From contig CABUAT010000007.1 of the NCBI GenBank assembly GCA_902489665.1, positions 6,459 to 70,458 of the forward strand: a stretch of DNA of 64,000 nucleotides, written 5' to 3'. Position 1 is the stretch's first letter; each line of letters opens with the position of its first letter. Below are positions 16,783-26,113 of this stretch, piece after piece. The notes beneath the pieces were generated by a model that was not told the origin of the DNA, searched no databases, and saw nothing but the letters and a program-made list of their open reading frames with translations. Origin of the DNA: an uncultured Collinsella sp. GTDB lineage: Bacteria > Actinomycetota > Coriobacteriia > Coriobacteriales > Coriobacteriaceae. Position numbers and translations under genes: made by a program.

Positions 16783-17259
16783 TTGAAGATCGGTATTGGA
16801 AACGACCACGTCGCAGTCGAGTACAAGGAAGCCATCACGGCGTATATCCAGGAGAAGTACGGCTACGAAGTCGTGAACTTCGGTACGGACAGCACCGAGC
16901 GCTTTGACTATCCCATCGCGGGTGAGGCCGTGGCGGACGCTGTCATGTCCGGCGAGGTTGATCGCGGTATCGTTATCTGCGGTACGGGTGTGGGCATCTC
17001 GCTTGCCGCCAACAAGGTGCGCGGTATCCGTTGCTGCACCTGCTCTGAGCCGTATTCCGCTCGCCTGTCGCGCGAGCACAACAACACCAACATGCTCGCA
17101 TTTGGTGCTCGTGTGGTAGGCATCGAGCTGGCCAAAATGATTGTCGACGCCTGGCTCACCGGCGAGTTCGAGGGCGGCCGTCACCAGCGACGCATCGATA
17201 TGATTCGCCAGATCGAGGCTCGTCAGCTCGTACGTGCGGAGGAAGCACGCGGCTGGTAG
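16783..17259 (+). CDS. rpiB: Ribose-5-phosphate isomerase B / allose-6-phosphate isomerase
   Basis: The start is a TTG at 16783 behind AAAGGGG, giving MKIGIGNDH. The 158 residues carry the RpiB/LacAB fold with catalytic Cys in ICGTGVGISLAANK and the HNNTNMLAFGARVVG segment. RpiB interconverts ribose-5-P with ribulose-5-P and, in several species, allose-6-P with allulose-6-P. It directly follows the AlsE-like gene (72 bp) and ends in a strong terminator. Together the two would convert allose-6-P to fructose-6-P. Confidence 0.88.
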   Translation: MKIGIGNDHVAVEYKEAITAYIQEKYGYEVVNFGTDSTERFDYPIAGEAVADAVMSGEVDRGIVICGTGVGISLAANKVRGIRCCTCSEPYSARLSREHNNTNMLAFGARVVGIELAKMIVDAWLTGEFEGGRHQRRIDMIRQIEARQLVRAEEARGW

Positions 17260-17262
17260 CGG

Positions 17263-17296
17263 AAAAGCCCGTCACCCGTGTGGTGGCGGGCTTTTT
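17263..17296 (+). terminator. Rho-independent terminator after rpiB
   Basis: AAAAGCCCGTCACC pairs with GGTGGCGGGCTTTTT around a 5-nt loop, with the T-run completing a canonical terminator. It stands four bases after the rpiB stop. Confidence 0.9.
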
Positions 17297-17358
17297 GCAT
17301 GTCGCGCGTGGGATAGAGCACATGCGAGAGAAAAACGCGGCTATTCGCTGCCCGCTGT

Positions 17359-18369
17359 CTAGCTGCTCGCGCGTTGCACGAGCTTAACGGGGACAAGCGT
17401 CTCCATCTCGGGCTCTTCGCCGCGCAGCAGGGCGAGCAGGGCCTGACATCCCTCGTGCGCGAGGCGCTCGGGGAAGCGGCGGATGGTGCTGATTTGCGGC
17501 GTCGGAAGCTGCGCGTAAACGGAATCGTCGAAGCCGATGAGACGGACGTCTTCGGGTACGCGCTTGCCGGCGGCAACGAGCGCACGCAGCGCGCCCACGG
17601 CTGCGTGGTCGCTATGGGCGAAGACGCCGTCGACGGGGTAGCCCGTGGAGAGGAAGTCGGTCACGAGCTCTTCCGACTCGATGATGCTCGGCTGCTTACC
17701 CGAGACAAACAGCTGGTAGTCGCGGCGTAGCGGCATTCCGTGCGCGGCGAGCGCCCGCTCGTAGCCCATCTGGCGCTCGTTGCCGGGGTAGTTGGCGGTA
17801 AAACTCGAGATGCTCAGGATGTCCTTGCAGCCGCGCTCGATGAGGTGCTCGGTCGCCATGTAGCCACCGCCGATGTTGTCGGAGCCCACGTGTGGGAAAC
17901 CGAGGTCGTTTTCGGGCGCACGGTCGATGCAGACCACGGGGATTCCGTGGGGGACGAACTCGCCGTCGAGCCTGCGCAGGCCGGAGATACAGATGATACC
18001 GTCGGCCTGCTTGCTTGCCAGCGTGCGGAAGTAGTCACGCTCGCGGGCGGGGTCATTGGCGCTGTTGCAAACAAAGACCGAGTAGTCCTCGGTTGCCAGC
18101 TCGCGCTCCACATGCAGGGCGATCTTGGAAAAGAAGTCGTTGGAGATGTCCGGCACGATCATGCCGATGGTCCGGGACTGGGCCATACGGAGGCTCTTCG
18201 CCGCCATGTTCGTGACGTAGCCGTATTCCTTTAGGGCGGCTTCCACGCGTTTGCGGGTGTCTTCGGAAAAACGGCCGCTGCCGTTGATGACGTGGGAGAC
18301 CGTGGCGACGGATACGCCGGCCGCGACGGCAATCTGGCGCATGGATGGGCGCTTGCCTGGTGTGGGCAT
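17359..18369 (-). CDS. LacI family transcriptional regulator
   Basis: This 336-residue protein has the LacI helix-turn-helix (MRQIAVAAGVSVATVSHVIN, about 10-29) and hinge. A periplasmic-binding-like effector domain follows, with IGMIVPDISNDFFSKIA, DGIICISG and the GFDDSVYAQLPTPQIST segment that contacts the sugar. It faces away from the rpiB operon. A perfect palindrome upstream of its start and matching sites before the epimerase gene support autoregulation and control of the alsE-rpiB pair. Effector unknown. Confidence 0.93.
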   Translation of the reverse strand: MPTPGKRPSMRQIAVAAGVSVATVSHVINGSGRFSEDTRKRVEAALKEYGYVTNMAAKSLRMAQSRTIGMIVPDISNDFFSKIALHVERELATEDYSVFVCNSANDPARERDYFRTLASKQADGIICISGLRRLDGEFVPHGIPVVCIDRAPENDLGFPHVGSDNIGGGYMATEHLIERGCKDILSISSFTANYPGNERQMGYERALAAHGMPLRRDYQLFVSGKQPSIIESEELVTDFLSTGYPVDGVFAHSDHAAVGALRALVAAGKRVPEDVRLIGFDDSVYAQLPTPQISTIRRFPERLAHEGCQALLALLRGEEPEMETLVPVKLVQRASS

Positions 18370-18392
18370 GGGGCCTCCTGCTGCTTTCGGGT

Positions 18393-18408
18393 GGTTAACA
18401 GATTAACC
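18393..18408. promoter_or_regulatory. LacI-type palindromic operator at its own promoter
   Basis: GGTTAACAGATTAACC is a perfect 6-4-6 palindrome 24 bp upstream of the lacI-type start codon. It matches the two sites before the epimerase gene. Confidence 0.75.
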
Positions 18409-18421
18409 GAGATTGTAGCGC

Positions 18422-18619
18422 ATGCGCGATGCCGTAATGGGTCGCTTCGAAGTCGTTTTGTCGCGCTCGGTCTGCACCTTGGATAAGAAGGAGTTCGTCG
18501 AGCACTCCGATCCGGAGCGCACGCGCGCCAACATCCCGCTGTTCCAGCAGGGCATCATGATACAGCAGCTCAACTCCGAGAAGCTCGTGGTCGAGACCAT
18601 GGTGAAGTTCTGCGGCTAG
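18422..18619 (+). pseudogene. Unrecognised 65-residue frame, possible gene remnant
   Basis: The frame opens with an ATG right behind the LacI operator but lacks a clear ribosome binding site. The protein-like part (DPERTRANIPLFQQG, then a hydrophobic-polar mix ending VKFCG) has coding-like composition, so it may be the C-terminal scrap of a larger gene. No family is recognised. It is followed by AT-rich sequence and a weak GAGGC/GCCTC hairpin. Confidence 0.3.
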
Positions 18620-18708
18620 TAATTACTGCATTACATATTCTGTTGTCACCTGGGAGGCTTTTTGCGGGCCTCTTTGTGTTGCTATGGAGCCCTGGCCTGT
18701 CGATAAAC

Positions 18709-18743
18709 AAAGCGCCCGCTTGCCGGGGAGCAAGCGGGCGCTT
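18709..18743 (-). terminator. Terminator of the PASTA-kinase operon
   Basis: A 14-bp perfect stem (AAGCGCCCGCTTGC with GCAAGCGGGCGCTT, 6-nt loop) is followed on the minus strand by TGTTTATC. It lies 50 bp after the kinase stop and is the only strong terminator at the end of the 10-kb minus-strand cluster. Confidence 0.8.
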
Positions 18744-18793
18744 CTGAGCGAATATGTTTGCGGCCATAGCCGCTGCAGGTGATGGGTTGTCGA

Positions 18794-20740
18794 CTAGTTA
18801 GTCGTCGTGTCGGAATCGTCACCCGAGGCAGAGCCAGAAAGCGAAACCGTCAGCGTGATCGTGCTGTCGGTGGACTGCTTGCCGGTGGGGGAGACGCCCG
18901 TAACGGTGGCGTTTTCGTTGCCGCTCACGGGGTTGCCGTTCTGATCGCAGAATGCGATGTTGTAGAAACCGGCGTTGTTGAGCGCGGTGACGGCGGCGGA
19001 GATGCTCTTGCCGTACAGGTTACCCGGGACGCTGGCCTTGCCGGACTTCTTGGCGATGACGACGGTGATCGTGGCACCGGGCTTCTGCTTGCCGCTAGGG
19101 TTCCAGCTAATTACGGTGCCCTCGGTAACCGAGTCGTTTTCCTGGTAGCTCACGTCGACGCCAAAGCCAGCCATGTCGAGAGCGTTGCGTGCCTGGGCCT
19201 CGGTCATGTCGGTCAGATCGGGGACGGAGGTGGTGTCAGGACCGCTGGAGACCTTATACGAGATGGTCGTGCCCTTCTCGACTTCCTTGCCGGCATCAGT
19301 GCCCTGCTCAAAGACCTGGCCTTCGTCGGCCTCGTTGGCCTCCTCGGTTGCGTTGCCCTTCAGGCCCACGCTTGCCAGCGCGGCCTCGGCCTGGTCCTTG
19401 GTTAGGCCGACGAGCTGCGGAACCTCAACTTTCTCGGAGGGCTTGGGGCCCTTGGAGATCACCAGGTTCACCTTGGAGCCCTTGGGCTTCTTAGTGTTGC
19501 CGTTGGGGGTCTGCTCGGCAACCTTGCCCTCGTCGACATCGTCGTTATAGCTCTGGTCGACAGTTCCGACCTCAAGGCCGGCCTCCTTGATCAGCTCGAT
19601 AGCGGTCTGCTGGTCCTTGTTAAGCACATCGGGCACCGTAACCTGCTCGCCCCCAAAGAGCCCGGTGGCGAAGGCCACCACAACGCCAACCACGGCGATT
19701 GCGGCGACTACGGCGGCGATAATCTTGTTCTTGTTGGACTTGGGCTGATCGACCTCGTAGGAACCGGTGGAACCCGAGACGGCGCTGCGGGGGTTGGTCT
19801 GTCCGCTTACGCCCGATACGGGGCGAACCATAGCGCGCGTGGAGTCAGACAGCTCACGGGTCTTGGTAGCGCCCAGGTCGCCCGCGGCGCCAATGATGCG
19901 CGTGGGCTCGGAGACGTTGACGGCGCGGCCGGACAGGTAGTTGTTGAGCACCTGGCGCAGCTCGTCTGCCGTCTGGAAGCGGTTCGCCGGGTCCTTTTCC
20001 ATGCACTTGAGGATGATGCGCTCCAGATCGGCATCGACGCCGGAGTTGACTTGGCTCGGCGGAACCGGCAGTTCGTTTACCTGCTTGAGCGCAACTGAGA
20101 TGGCGTCGTCGCCGTCAAAGGGGACGCGACCGGTGGCGCACTCGTACATGACGACGCCCAGCGAGTAGATATCCGAGGTGGGGCCGAGGTCCTGACCGCG
20201 GGTCTGCTCGGGGCTGACGTAGTGGGCGGTTCCCAGCACGTTGTTGTCTTGCGTGAGGTGGCTGTTCTTGGCGCGCGCGATGCCAAAGTCCATCACCTTG
20301 ATGTTGCCGTCGGGCAGCACCATGATGTTCTGCGGCTTAATGTCGCGGTGGATGATCTCGTGCTTGTGGGCGACCGAAAGCGCGGAGCTGATCTGCGAGC
20401 CGATCTGCGCGACCTTCTTGGGGTCGAGGGCGCCGTGGCTCTTGATGCCGCTCTTAAGGTCGGTACCGCGCAGGTACTCCATGACGATGTAATAGGTGTC
20501 GCCGTCCTTGCCCCAATCGTAGACGCCCACGATATAGGGGGAGGAGAGGCCGGCTGCTGCCTGGGCCTCCTGCTTAAAGCGTGCGGCGAAGGTCGCGTCG
20601 CCAGCATACTGCGGCAGCATGATCTTGACGGCTACCGTGCGGTCGAGAACCTGGTCCTGTGCACGGTAGACGGTCGCCATGCCGCCTGTTCCCACCTTAT
20701 CCTTGAGGAGGTATCTTCCCCCGAGGACCCTCTGTTCCAT
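18794..20740 (-). CDS. pknB: PASTA-domain serine/threonine protein kinase PknB
   Basis: Start chosen at the ATG at 20740, five bases after AGGAG. The 648 residues contain a Hanks kinase (about 5-265: GTGGMATVY, VAVKIM, HRDIKPQN, DFGIAR), a juxtamembrane linker, one membrane helix near 330-355 and four extracellular PASTA repeats. PASTA repeats bind peptidoglycan fragments or lipid II, and the kinase phosphorylates cell-division and wall-synthesis proteins. It is the last gene of the cluster, 133 bp after the RodA-PBP fusion. Its partner phosphatase is at 23760. Confidence 0.96.
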   Translation of the reverse strand: MEQRVLGGRYLLKDKVGTGGMATVYRAQDQVLDRTVAVKIMLPQYAGDATFAARFKQEAQAAAGLSSPYIVGVYDWGKDGDTYYIVMEYLRGTDLKSGIKSHGALDPKKVAQIGSQISSALSVAHKHEIIHRDIKPQNIMVLPDGNIKVMDFGIARAKNSHLTQDNNVLGTAHYVSPEQTRGQDLGPTSDIYSLGVVMYECATGRVPFDGDDAISVALKQVNELPVPPSQVNSGVDADLERIILKCMEKDPANRFQTADELRQVLNNYLSGRAVNVSEPTRIIGAAGDLGATKTRELSDSTRAMVRPVSGVSGQTNPRSAVSGSTGSYEVDQPKSNKNKIIAAVVAAIAVVGVVVAFATGLFGGEQVTVPDVLNKDQQTAIELIKEAGLEVGTVDQSYNDDVDEGKVAEQTPNGNTKKPKGSKVNLVISKGPKPSEKVEVPQLVGLTKDQAEAALASVGLKGNATEEANEADEGQVFEQGTDAGKEVEKGTTISYKVSSGPDTTSVPDLTDMTEAQARNALDMAGFGVDVSYQENDSVTEGTVISWNPSGKQKPGATITVVIAKKSGKASVPGNLYGKSISAAVTALNNAGFYNIAFCDQNGNPVSGNENATVTGVSPTGKQSTDSTITLTVSLSGSASGDDSDTTTN

Positions 20741-20872
20741 TCCTGCTCCTAACATAACTATTCGCTCAACGATGTGTGTAGTACCTACGATGTGGCCGCT
20801 GGGGCCGTGTGACGCGTTGCCGCTAACCCTTAGGCCGCGGCGCGCCTCGGGTGTCCGATTCGATCATGGGCA

Positions 20873-23743
20873 TCACGCTCCCTGTGCGGCAAGCGCCGCG
20901 GTCAGGACGATACCGGCGATCTTGGCGGCCTTGACGTCATGCTTGTCGAAATCCTCCAAGGCCACCGAGATGGCGACCGTGGGTGAATCGTAAGGTGCAA
21001 AGCCAACGAACATCGAGTTGACGTTGGTGCCGCCAGTCTCGGCCGAGCCGGTCTTGCCGGCGACCTTGACGCCGGGGATTTGGGCATCGGTGCCGGTGCC
21101 GGACTGGACGACGGCAAGCATGGCCTGCTTGACCTGGTCGGCCGTGGCGGAGCTGACGGCCTGACCAAGCGAGCGGGACTGCGTGGTCTTGACCACGGTT
21201 CCGTCCGGGGCGAGTACCTGGGCTACAAAGTACGGGTCCATGACCACGCCGCTGTTAGCGATGGCGGCGGCAATCACGGCGTTTTGCATGACGGTGGTCT
21301 GCGGGCCGGGCGTGTGGTCCATGCCGACAGGCTGGCCGGCGCCGGCCCAGGCGGTCTCCCACTCGGTCATGAGCGACGGGTCGGCCATGATGGAGGCCGC
21401 GGAGGTCAGGTCCTGGCCGAGCTTTTGGCCGTAGCCAAAGGCGTTGGCAAACTGCACGAGCGTGTTTGCGCCAACTTCGTTTGCCACCTGGCCAAAGACG
21501 ACGTTGGAGGACACGGCAAAGGCCTGCTGCAGGCTGATGGTGCCGTAGCTCTCGTTGGCATAGTTGGTGACCGGTGCGTTGCCGATGTCCATGGAGCCGG
21601 GCGCCTGGTAGGTGCTGGTAAGGCTGGCGGTACCGGTCTCGAGTGCCGCGGAAAGCGTAACGACCTTAAACGTTGAGCCCGGCGTGTACAGCGCGTCCAT
21701 GGCGCGATTGTACATGGAGCCGTCCTCGCCGCCGCCCGTCTGCAGCAGGGCATCGATGTTGGTGTTGTCGTAGGTGGGCGAGCTGGCACATGCGAGCACC
21801 GCGCCGGTACGCGGGTCGATGACCACTACAGCGCCCTTAAAGCCCTTGAGTGCTTGCTCGGCCGCCGTCTGGATACGCGAGTCGATGGTGAGCTTGGCGG
21901 TGTTGCCCGGTTGGGTCTGGCCCGCGAGCGACGCGATGGCATTGTTCCAGCTGGAGTAATCCTTAGAGCCGGTGAGCGTGTCGTTCATGGCGCTCTCGAT
22001 GGCGGTGGTGCCATACTGCTGGCTCACATAGCCAACCACGTGCGCTGCCAGGTTACCGTTGGGGTAGGAGCGTACGTAGGTGCCGTCCTCCTGCTGCAGC
22101 GACTCGGCCAGCGTCACGCCGTCGGACGTGATGATGGAGCCGCGCTGGATGTACTTGGAGCGGGCGATGGTGTGGTTGTTGGTCGGCATGTCCTGATAGT
22201 CCTTGGCCTTGATGACCTGGACATAGGTGAGGTTGCCGATAAGGATGGCGAACAGCGCCGTAAAGGCGAGCACCGCACGGGTTAGACGGTTGGCGAGCGC
22301 AACGCGGCCGAGCACACCGGATTCAGGCGTGTCGAGCAGGCGACGGCGCATACGCGAGCCGATGGAATGGCTGCCGCTGCCGTAGGAAGACGAGGTGGCA
22401 AAGCGCGTGCCCGTCGGGGCGGCGGCAGATGCGACCTGATCATCGGTGATGGCGGCCATGGTGCCGGTGCCGGTAAGCTCGGCCTCGCGTCCGGTCGCCT
22501 CGTCACCGGCGCGCAGCAGGAGCGCGACGATGATAAAGCTCGCCAGCAGAGAGGAGCCGCCCTGGCTCATAAAGGGCAGAGTGACGCCGGTCAGCGGGAT
22601 CAGGCGGGTTACGCCGCCAACGATCAAGAAGGCCTGGAAGCTGATGGCGGCCGTAAGGCCTGTGGCACTAAAGGCGGCGAGGTCGGATTTAGCGCGGGCA
22701 GCCGTGGTGAGGCCACGCACGGCAAAGAGCATAAACAGGATGAGCACGGCGCCGCCGCCCAAAAGGCCCATCTCCTCGCCGATAGCCGAGAAGATAAAGT
22801 CGGACTCGACGACAGGGATGTTGTTGGCCATGCCGTTGCCGATGCCAACACCGACCAGACCACCATCGGCAAGCGAGAAGAGCGACTGGACGATCTGGTA
22901 GCCCTGGCCCTGGGCGTCCTTAAACGGATCGAGCCAAACCTGGAAACGCACCTGAACGTGAGACAGGAACTTGTAGGCGCCCACGGCTCCAACGGCTAAG
23001 AGCGCAAGGCCGATAACGACATACGAAAAGCGCCCCGTGGCAACGTAGAGCATCAGCAAGAAGATGGTGTAGAACAGCACGGCCGAACCCAGGTCGCGTT
23101 CGAAGACGACGACGAGCAGGCACACACCCCACACGGCAAACAGCGGCAGCAGCAGTCGCAGGCGAGGGATCTTAAAGCCCAGAATCTTGCGGTTGGAGAT
23201 GGAGAGCAGCTCGCGGTTCTCGGCCAGGTAGCCGGCCAGGAACAGGACGATAAAGACCTTGGCGAACTCGCCGGGCTGGATGGTAAAGCCCGCGATGCGA
23301 ATCCACAGCTTGGAGCCCGAGATCGTGGTGCCGATAAAGATAGGCAGCATCAGCAGAATGATGCCGATAATGCCAAAGGTGTACTTGTAGCGCATGACCA
23401 CGTCGAGGTTTTTGACTAGTGCAAGCGTTCCCACCATGAGCGCCACCGAGACAAACAGGATGATGAGCTGTGAGATGGCGAGAGCGGGGGCGAGACGCGT
23501 CACGAACGTGATGCCGATGCCCGAAAGTATAAATACGATGGGCAGGATGGCGGGGTCGGCACCGGGCGCCAAGATGCGCACGGCAATGTGGGCCGCGGCA
23601 AAGGCGGCAAAGAGGCCGATCGGTACGGCGAGCGTCTCAAAGGAGATGGCAGCGCCCGCGGTGAGGACGTACATCGCATACAGCAGGATGACGGGGAACG
23701 CCGAGGCGATGAGCAAGAGCAGCTCGGTGTTGCGGCGACTCAT
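20873..23743 (-). CDS. Fused RodA/FtsW glycosyltransferase and penicillin-binding transpeptidase
   Basis: A single unbroken frame encodes 956 residues; the start is the ATG at 23743 behind AAAGGGAG. Residues about 1-420 are the polytopic SEDS domain, with FTIQPGEFAKV, ERDLGSAVLFY and LPFMSQGGSSLLASF. A basic linker and one more membrane helix (about 490-510) lead to a class B PBP. Its transpeptidase motifs are STFK (about 686), SSN (about 743) and KTG (about 897). SEDS proteins polymerise lipid II and the PBP cross-links, and they normally form a complex of two proteins. Here they are covalently joined, and the operon position equals that of the separate rodA and pbpA genes of other actinobacteria. 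Confidence 0.93.
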   Translation of the reverse strand: MSRRNTELLLLIASAFPVILLYAMYVLTAGAAISFETLAVPIGLFAAFAAAHIAVRILAPGADPAILPIVFILSGIGITFVTRLAPALAISQLIILFVSVALMVGTLALVKNLDVVMRYKYTFGIIGIILLMLPIFIGTTISGSKLWIRIAGFTIQPGEFAKVFIVLFLAGYLAENRELLSISNRKILGFKIPRLRLLLPLFAVWGVCLLVVVFERDLGSAVLFYTIFLLMLYVATGRFSYVVIGLALLAVGAVGAYKFLSHVQVRFQVWLDPFKDAQGQGYQIVQSLFSLADGGLVGVGIGNGMANNIPVVESDFIFSAIGEEMGLLGGGAVLILFMLFAVRGLTTAARAKSDLAAFSATGLTAAISFQAFLIVGGVTRLIPLTGVTLPFMSQGGSSLLASFIIVALLLRAGDEATGREAELTGTGTMAAITDDQVASAAAPTGTRFATSSSYGSGSHSIGSRMRRRLLDTPESGVLGRVALANRLTRAVLAFTALFAILIGNLTYVQVIKAKDYQDMPTNNHTIARSKYIQRGSIITSDGVTLAESLQQEDGTYVRSYPNGNLAAHVVGYVSQQYGTTAIESAMNDTLTGSKDYSSWNNAIASLAGQTQPGNTAKLTIDSRIQTAAEQALKGFKGAVVVIDPRTGAVLACASSPTYDNTNIDALLQTGGGEDGSMYNRAMDALYTPGSTFKVVTLSAALETGTASLTSTYQAPGSMDIGNAPVTNYANESYGTISLQQAFAVSSNVVFGQVANEVGANTLVQFANAFGYGQKLGQDLTSAASIMADPSLMTEWETAWAGAGQPVGMDHTPGPQTTVMQNAVIAAAIANSGVVMDPYFVAQVLAPDGTVVKTTQSRSLGQAVSSATADQVKQAMLAVVQSGTGTDAQIPGVKVAGKTGSAETGGTNVNSMFVGFAPYDSPTVAISVALEDFDKHDVKAAKIAGIVLTAALAAQGA

Positions 23744-23759
23744 AAGCGGCACTCCCTTT

Positions 23760-25694
23760 CTAATTCTTATCGGAGGCTTCGGCCTCGGCGGACTGTTCGG
23801 CGGTTTTCTCGGAATCTGATTCGGAGGTCGATCCCTGATTGGTGTTGTCGCGAATCGTTTGCGCGTCGATCACCTGGCGGGTCTGCTCCTCGTCGATCTG
23901 GTGGCGGTACTTGGATATCGTGTCCTGCGCATCGTCGACACTTGTTTGCGGAATGCCCGCCTTGAGGCGGTTTTGCGTGTCTTCGGGCAGGTCGGACAGC
24001 TTGATGCTGGTTTCGCTTTCGAGCCAGTGGAGCTTGAGTCCGAGTGGCTTGCCGGGCAGGCCGCGCCAGACGGCGACATTGCCCTGGTAGGTACCCAGGT
24101 AGTACGAGCCGGTGACACCCGTGTAGGCCCAGATGCCAGCTGCTAGCACAAAGACGAGGGCCAGGATGGCGGCGATAGTAACATTGCGGCGACGCACGCG
24201 TTGCGCCTCGCGCATAACGCCATCGTCAACCAGGTCAACGACTACTACGGTTACGTTGTCGTGGCCGCCGGCGGCAAGCGCCGCGTCCACTAGGTTGTCG
24301 ACGCAGATTTGCGCGGTTGAGGACTGCGTGGCGATGTTCTCGATATCGCTATCGGGAATCATGCTCGAAAGGCCGTCGGAGCACAGGATCAGGCGGTCGC
24401 CCTCCTCGATATGCAGGGTAAAGTGGTCGGCGTACATGGCAGGGTCCGAGCCCAGCGCGCGGGTGATGACCGAGCGGTTGGGATGGACGCGGGCCTCGTC
24501 GGCCGTAATCTCGCCGGCGTCCACGAGCTCTTCCACATAGGAGTGGTCGCGGGTCACGCGAATCAGCGTGCCCTCGTGGAGCAGGTAGGCGCGCGAGTCG
24601 CCCACGTGGGCGATGGCGAGCGTGTCGTTTTCGATATAGGCGCAGGTGGCCGTGCAACCCATGCCGGGCTTGCCCAGGCCATTCAAGGCGGCCTCGATCA
24701 CAGCGGCGTTGGCGGCCTCGACAGCTGCAGCCAGGCGTGCCGCATCGGCAGACTGCGGGGCTGTCTTGGCGATGGTCTCGACGGCGATGGAGGATGCCAC
24801 CTCACCGGCGGCGTGGCCGCCCATGCCATCGCACACGCAAAAGAGCGGCGACTGCACCAGGTAGGAATCCTCATTGTGCGGGCGCACGCAGCCAACGTCG
24901 GAGCGGGCGCCCCACATGAGCTGCGTGGTGGTGCCGGCATCATAGGTCGAGTCGGTTTCGATGCGCTCCTCGGCCAGGGGCTCAAAGCTCATGGTCGAGC
25001 CGGGGTCCTTGAGCTTGGCTTCTACGGCGGCAACGTCGATTTCTGCCGTGTCACCGGGGGAGACGGTATCGGCCTCGGCACTTGGGGCGGCGTCGTTGTC
25101 GTCCGGGGAGTCGAGCTCCTCGGACGTGTGGACGGCCGGTTGGTCGTCTTGCGGTTCGAGAATCATGGGCTCGGGCGTCGCAAAGTGCGACGGAGCGGGC
25201 GTGCTTTGGGGCTGAGCAGCGGGTTCGGCAGCGACGATGGGCTCGCTTGCGGGTGCAGACTGCGGGGCCTCGGGTGCGGGGGCGTCCTCGGGGGAGGGCA
25301 CTGCCTCGGGCGCCGGCGTGGATGCGGGCACGACCTCGGACGCCGAGGCTACGGGAAACACCGGAGCGGCGGGCTCGGGCGTCTCAAACACTGCGGCGCT
25401 CTCGTTGATTGCCGTGGCGACAGGCTCGGCAAAGTGGGCCGGCGCCGGCGTTGTCTCGGGTGCTGCGGACTGCTCGGCGGCATGCGCACCGATGGGTGCT
25501 GCCGCGGCATCCTCTGCGCCCTCGTCATCGGCGAGGGCCGAATAATCATGCGTTACATGCGAAAGAGGCAGGGAGAACACGGTGTCCTCGGGCTCCACGG
25601 GCGCGGAGTCCGCCGGAGCGGCGTGGGCCGGTGCAGCCGCGGCGGCAGCCGGTGCCTCGGTCATGGTTGCGGACTTGTTCTCCTCGTCGATCAT
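23760..25694 (-). CDS. pstP: PP2C-type serine/threonine phosphatase (PstP) with long N-terminal extension
   Basis: The product is 644 residues. The PP2C domain (about 255-495) has SDVGCVRPHNEDSY, VCDGMGGHAAGE, IAHVGDSRAYL, LCSDGLSSM and GGHDNVTVVVVD, so all metal-binding Asp are present. A membrane helix (about 515-540) and a 100-residue extracytoplasmic tail follow. The first 250 residues are Ala/Pro/Glu-rich and presumably disordered; this is absent from typical PstP. It reverses phosphorylation by the cluster's kinases. Its ATG overlaps the stop of the FHA gene by four bases, indicating translational coupling. Confidence 0.93.
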   Translation of the reverse strand: MIDEENKSATMTEAPAAAAAAPAHAAPADSAPVEPEDTVFSLPLSHVTHDYSALADDEGAEDAAAAPIGAHAAEQSAAPETTPAPAHFAEPVATAINESAAVFETPEPAAPVFPVASASEVVPASTPAPEAVPSPEDAPAPEAPQSAPASEPIVAAEPAAQPQSTPAPSHFATPEPMILEPQDDQPAVHTSEELDSPDDNDAAPSAEADTVSPGDTAEIDVAAVEAKLKDPGSTMSFEPLAEERIETDSTYDAGTTTQLMWGARSDVGCVRPHNEDSYLVQSPLFCVCDGMGGHAAGEVASSIAVETIAKTAPQSADAARLAAAVEAANAAVIEAALNGLGKPGMGCTATCAYIENDTLAIAHVGDSRAYLLHEGTLIRVTRDHSYVEELVDAGEITADEARVHPNRSVITRALGSDPAMYADHFTLHIEEGDRLILCSDGLSSMIPDSDIENIATQSSTAQICVDNLVDAALAAGGHDNVTVVVVDLVDDGVMREAQRVRRRNVTIAAILALVFVLAAGIWAYTGVTGSYYLGTYQGNVAVWRGLPGKPLGLKLHWLESETSIKLSDLPEDTQNRLKAGIPQTSVDDAQDTISKYRHQIDEEQTRQVIDAQTIRDNTNQGSTSESDSEKTAEQSAEAEASDKN

Positions 25695-26107
25695 CGACGG
25701 TTCACCTTCATGACCACATCGCCAATCTGAACCTCGTCGCCCTCGCGCAGCGTCGCGGGCTCCACGAGCTGGCGGCCGTTGACGAGCGTGCCGTTAAGCG
25801 AGTTGAGGTCCTCGATGATGAGTGCAGGGCCCTGCAGCGAAAAGCGTGCGTGCGAGGCCGAGACAAACGGTTCGTTGATGCAGATGTCCGAAGACGGCGA
25901 GCGGCCGACGATGACGGGGCCGAGCATATCCACGTGGATGCCGCGGATGCCGCGCGGACCCTTGTCCACATCGATCGTCCAGATAGCCGAGTCGCGGCGC
26001 TGGCCGCGCACGAGGCCCACGCCGGTCTTCATGACGGCGAACAGGAAGATATAGAGCAGGGCGACCAGGACGATGCGGCCTGCAAAAAGGACGATATCGA
26101 TGTTCAT
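25691..26107 (-). CDS. fhaB: FHA-domain membrane protein, FhaB/FipA-like
   Basis: The 138 residues begin with a membrane helix (about 5-25) and a short linker. An FHA domain follows (about 60-135) with the phosphothreonine-binding landmarks VGRSPSSDI, VSASHARF and DLNSLNGTLVNG. FhaB in related actinobacteria binds phosphorylated partners at the septum. The gene sits six bases after fhaA and overlaps pstP. Confidence 0.92.
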   Translation of the reverse strand: MNIDIVLFAGRIVLVALLYIFLFAVMKTGVGLVRGQRRDSAIWTIDVDKGPRGIRGIHVDMLGPVIVGRSPSSDICINEPFVSASHARFSLQGPALIIEDLNSLNGTLVNGRQLVEPATLREGDEVQIGDVVMKVNRR

Positions 26108-26113
26108 AAGCGA

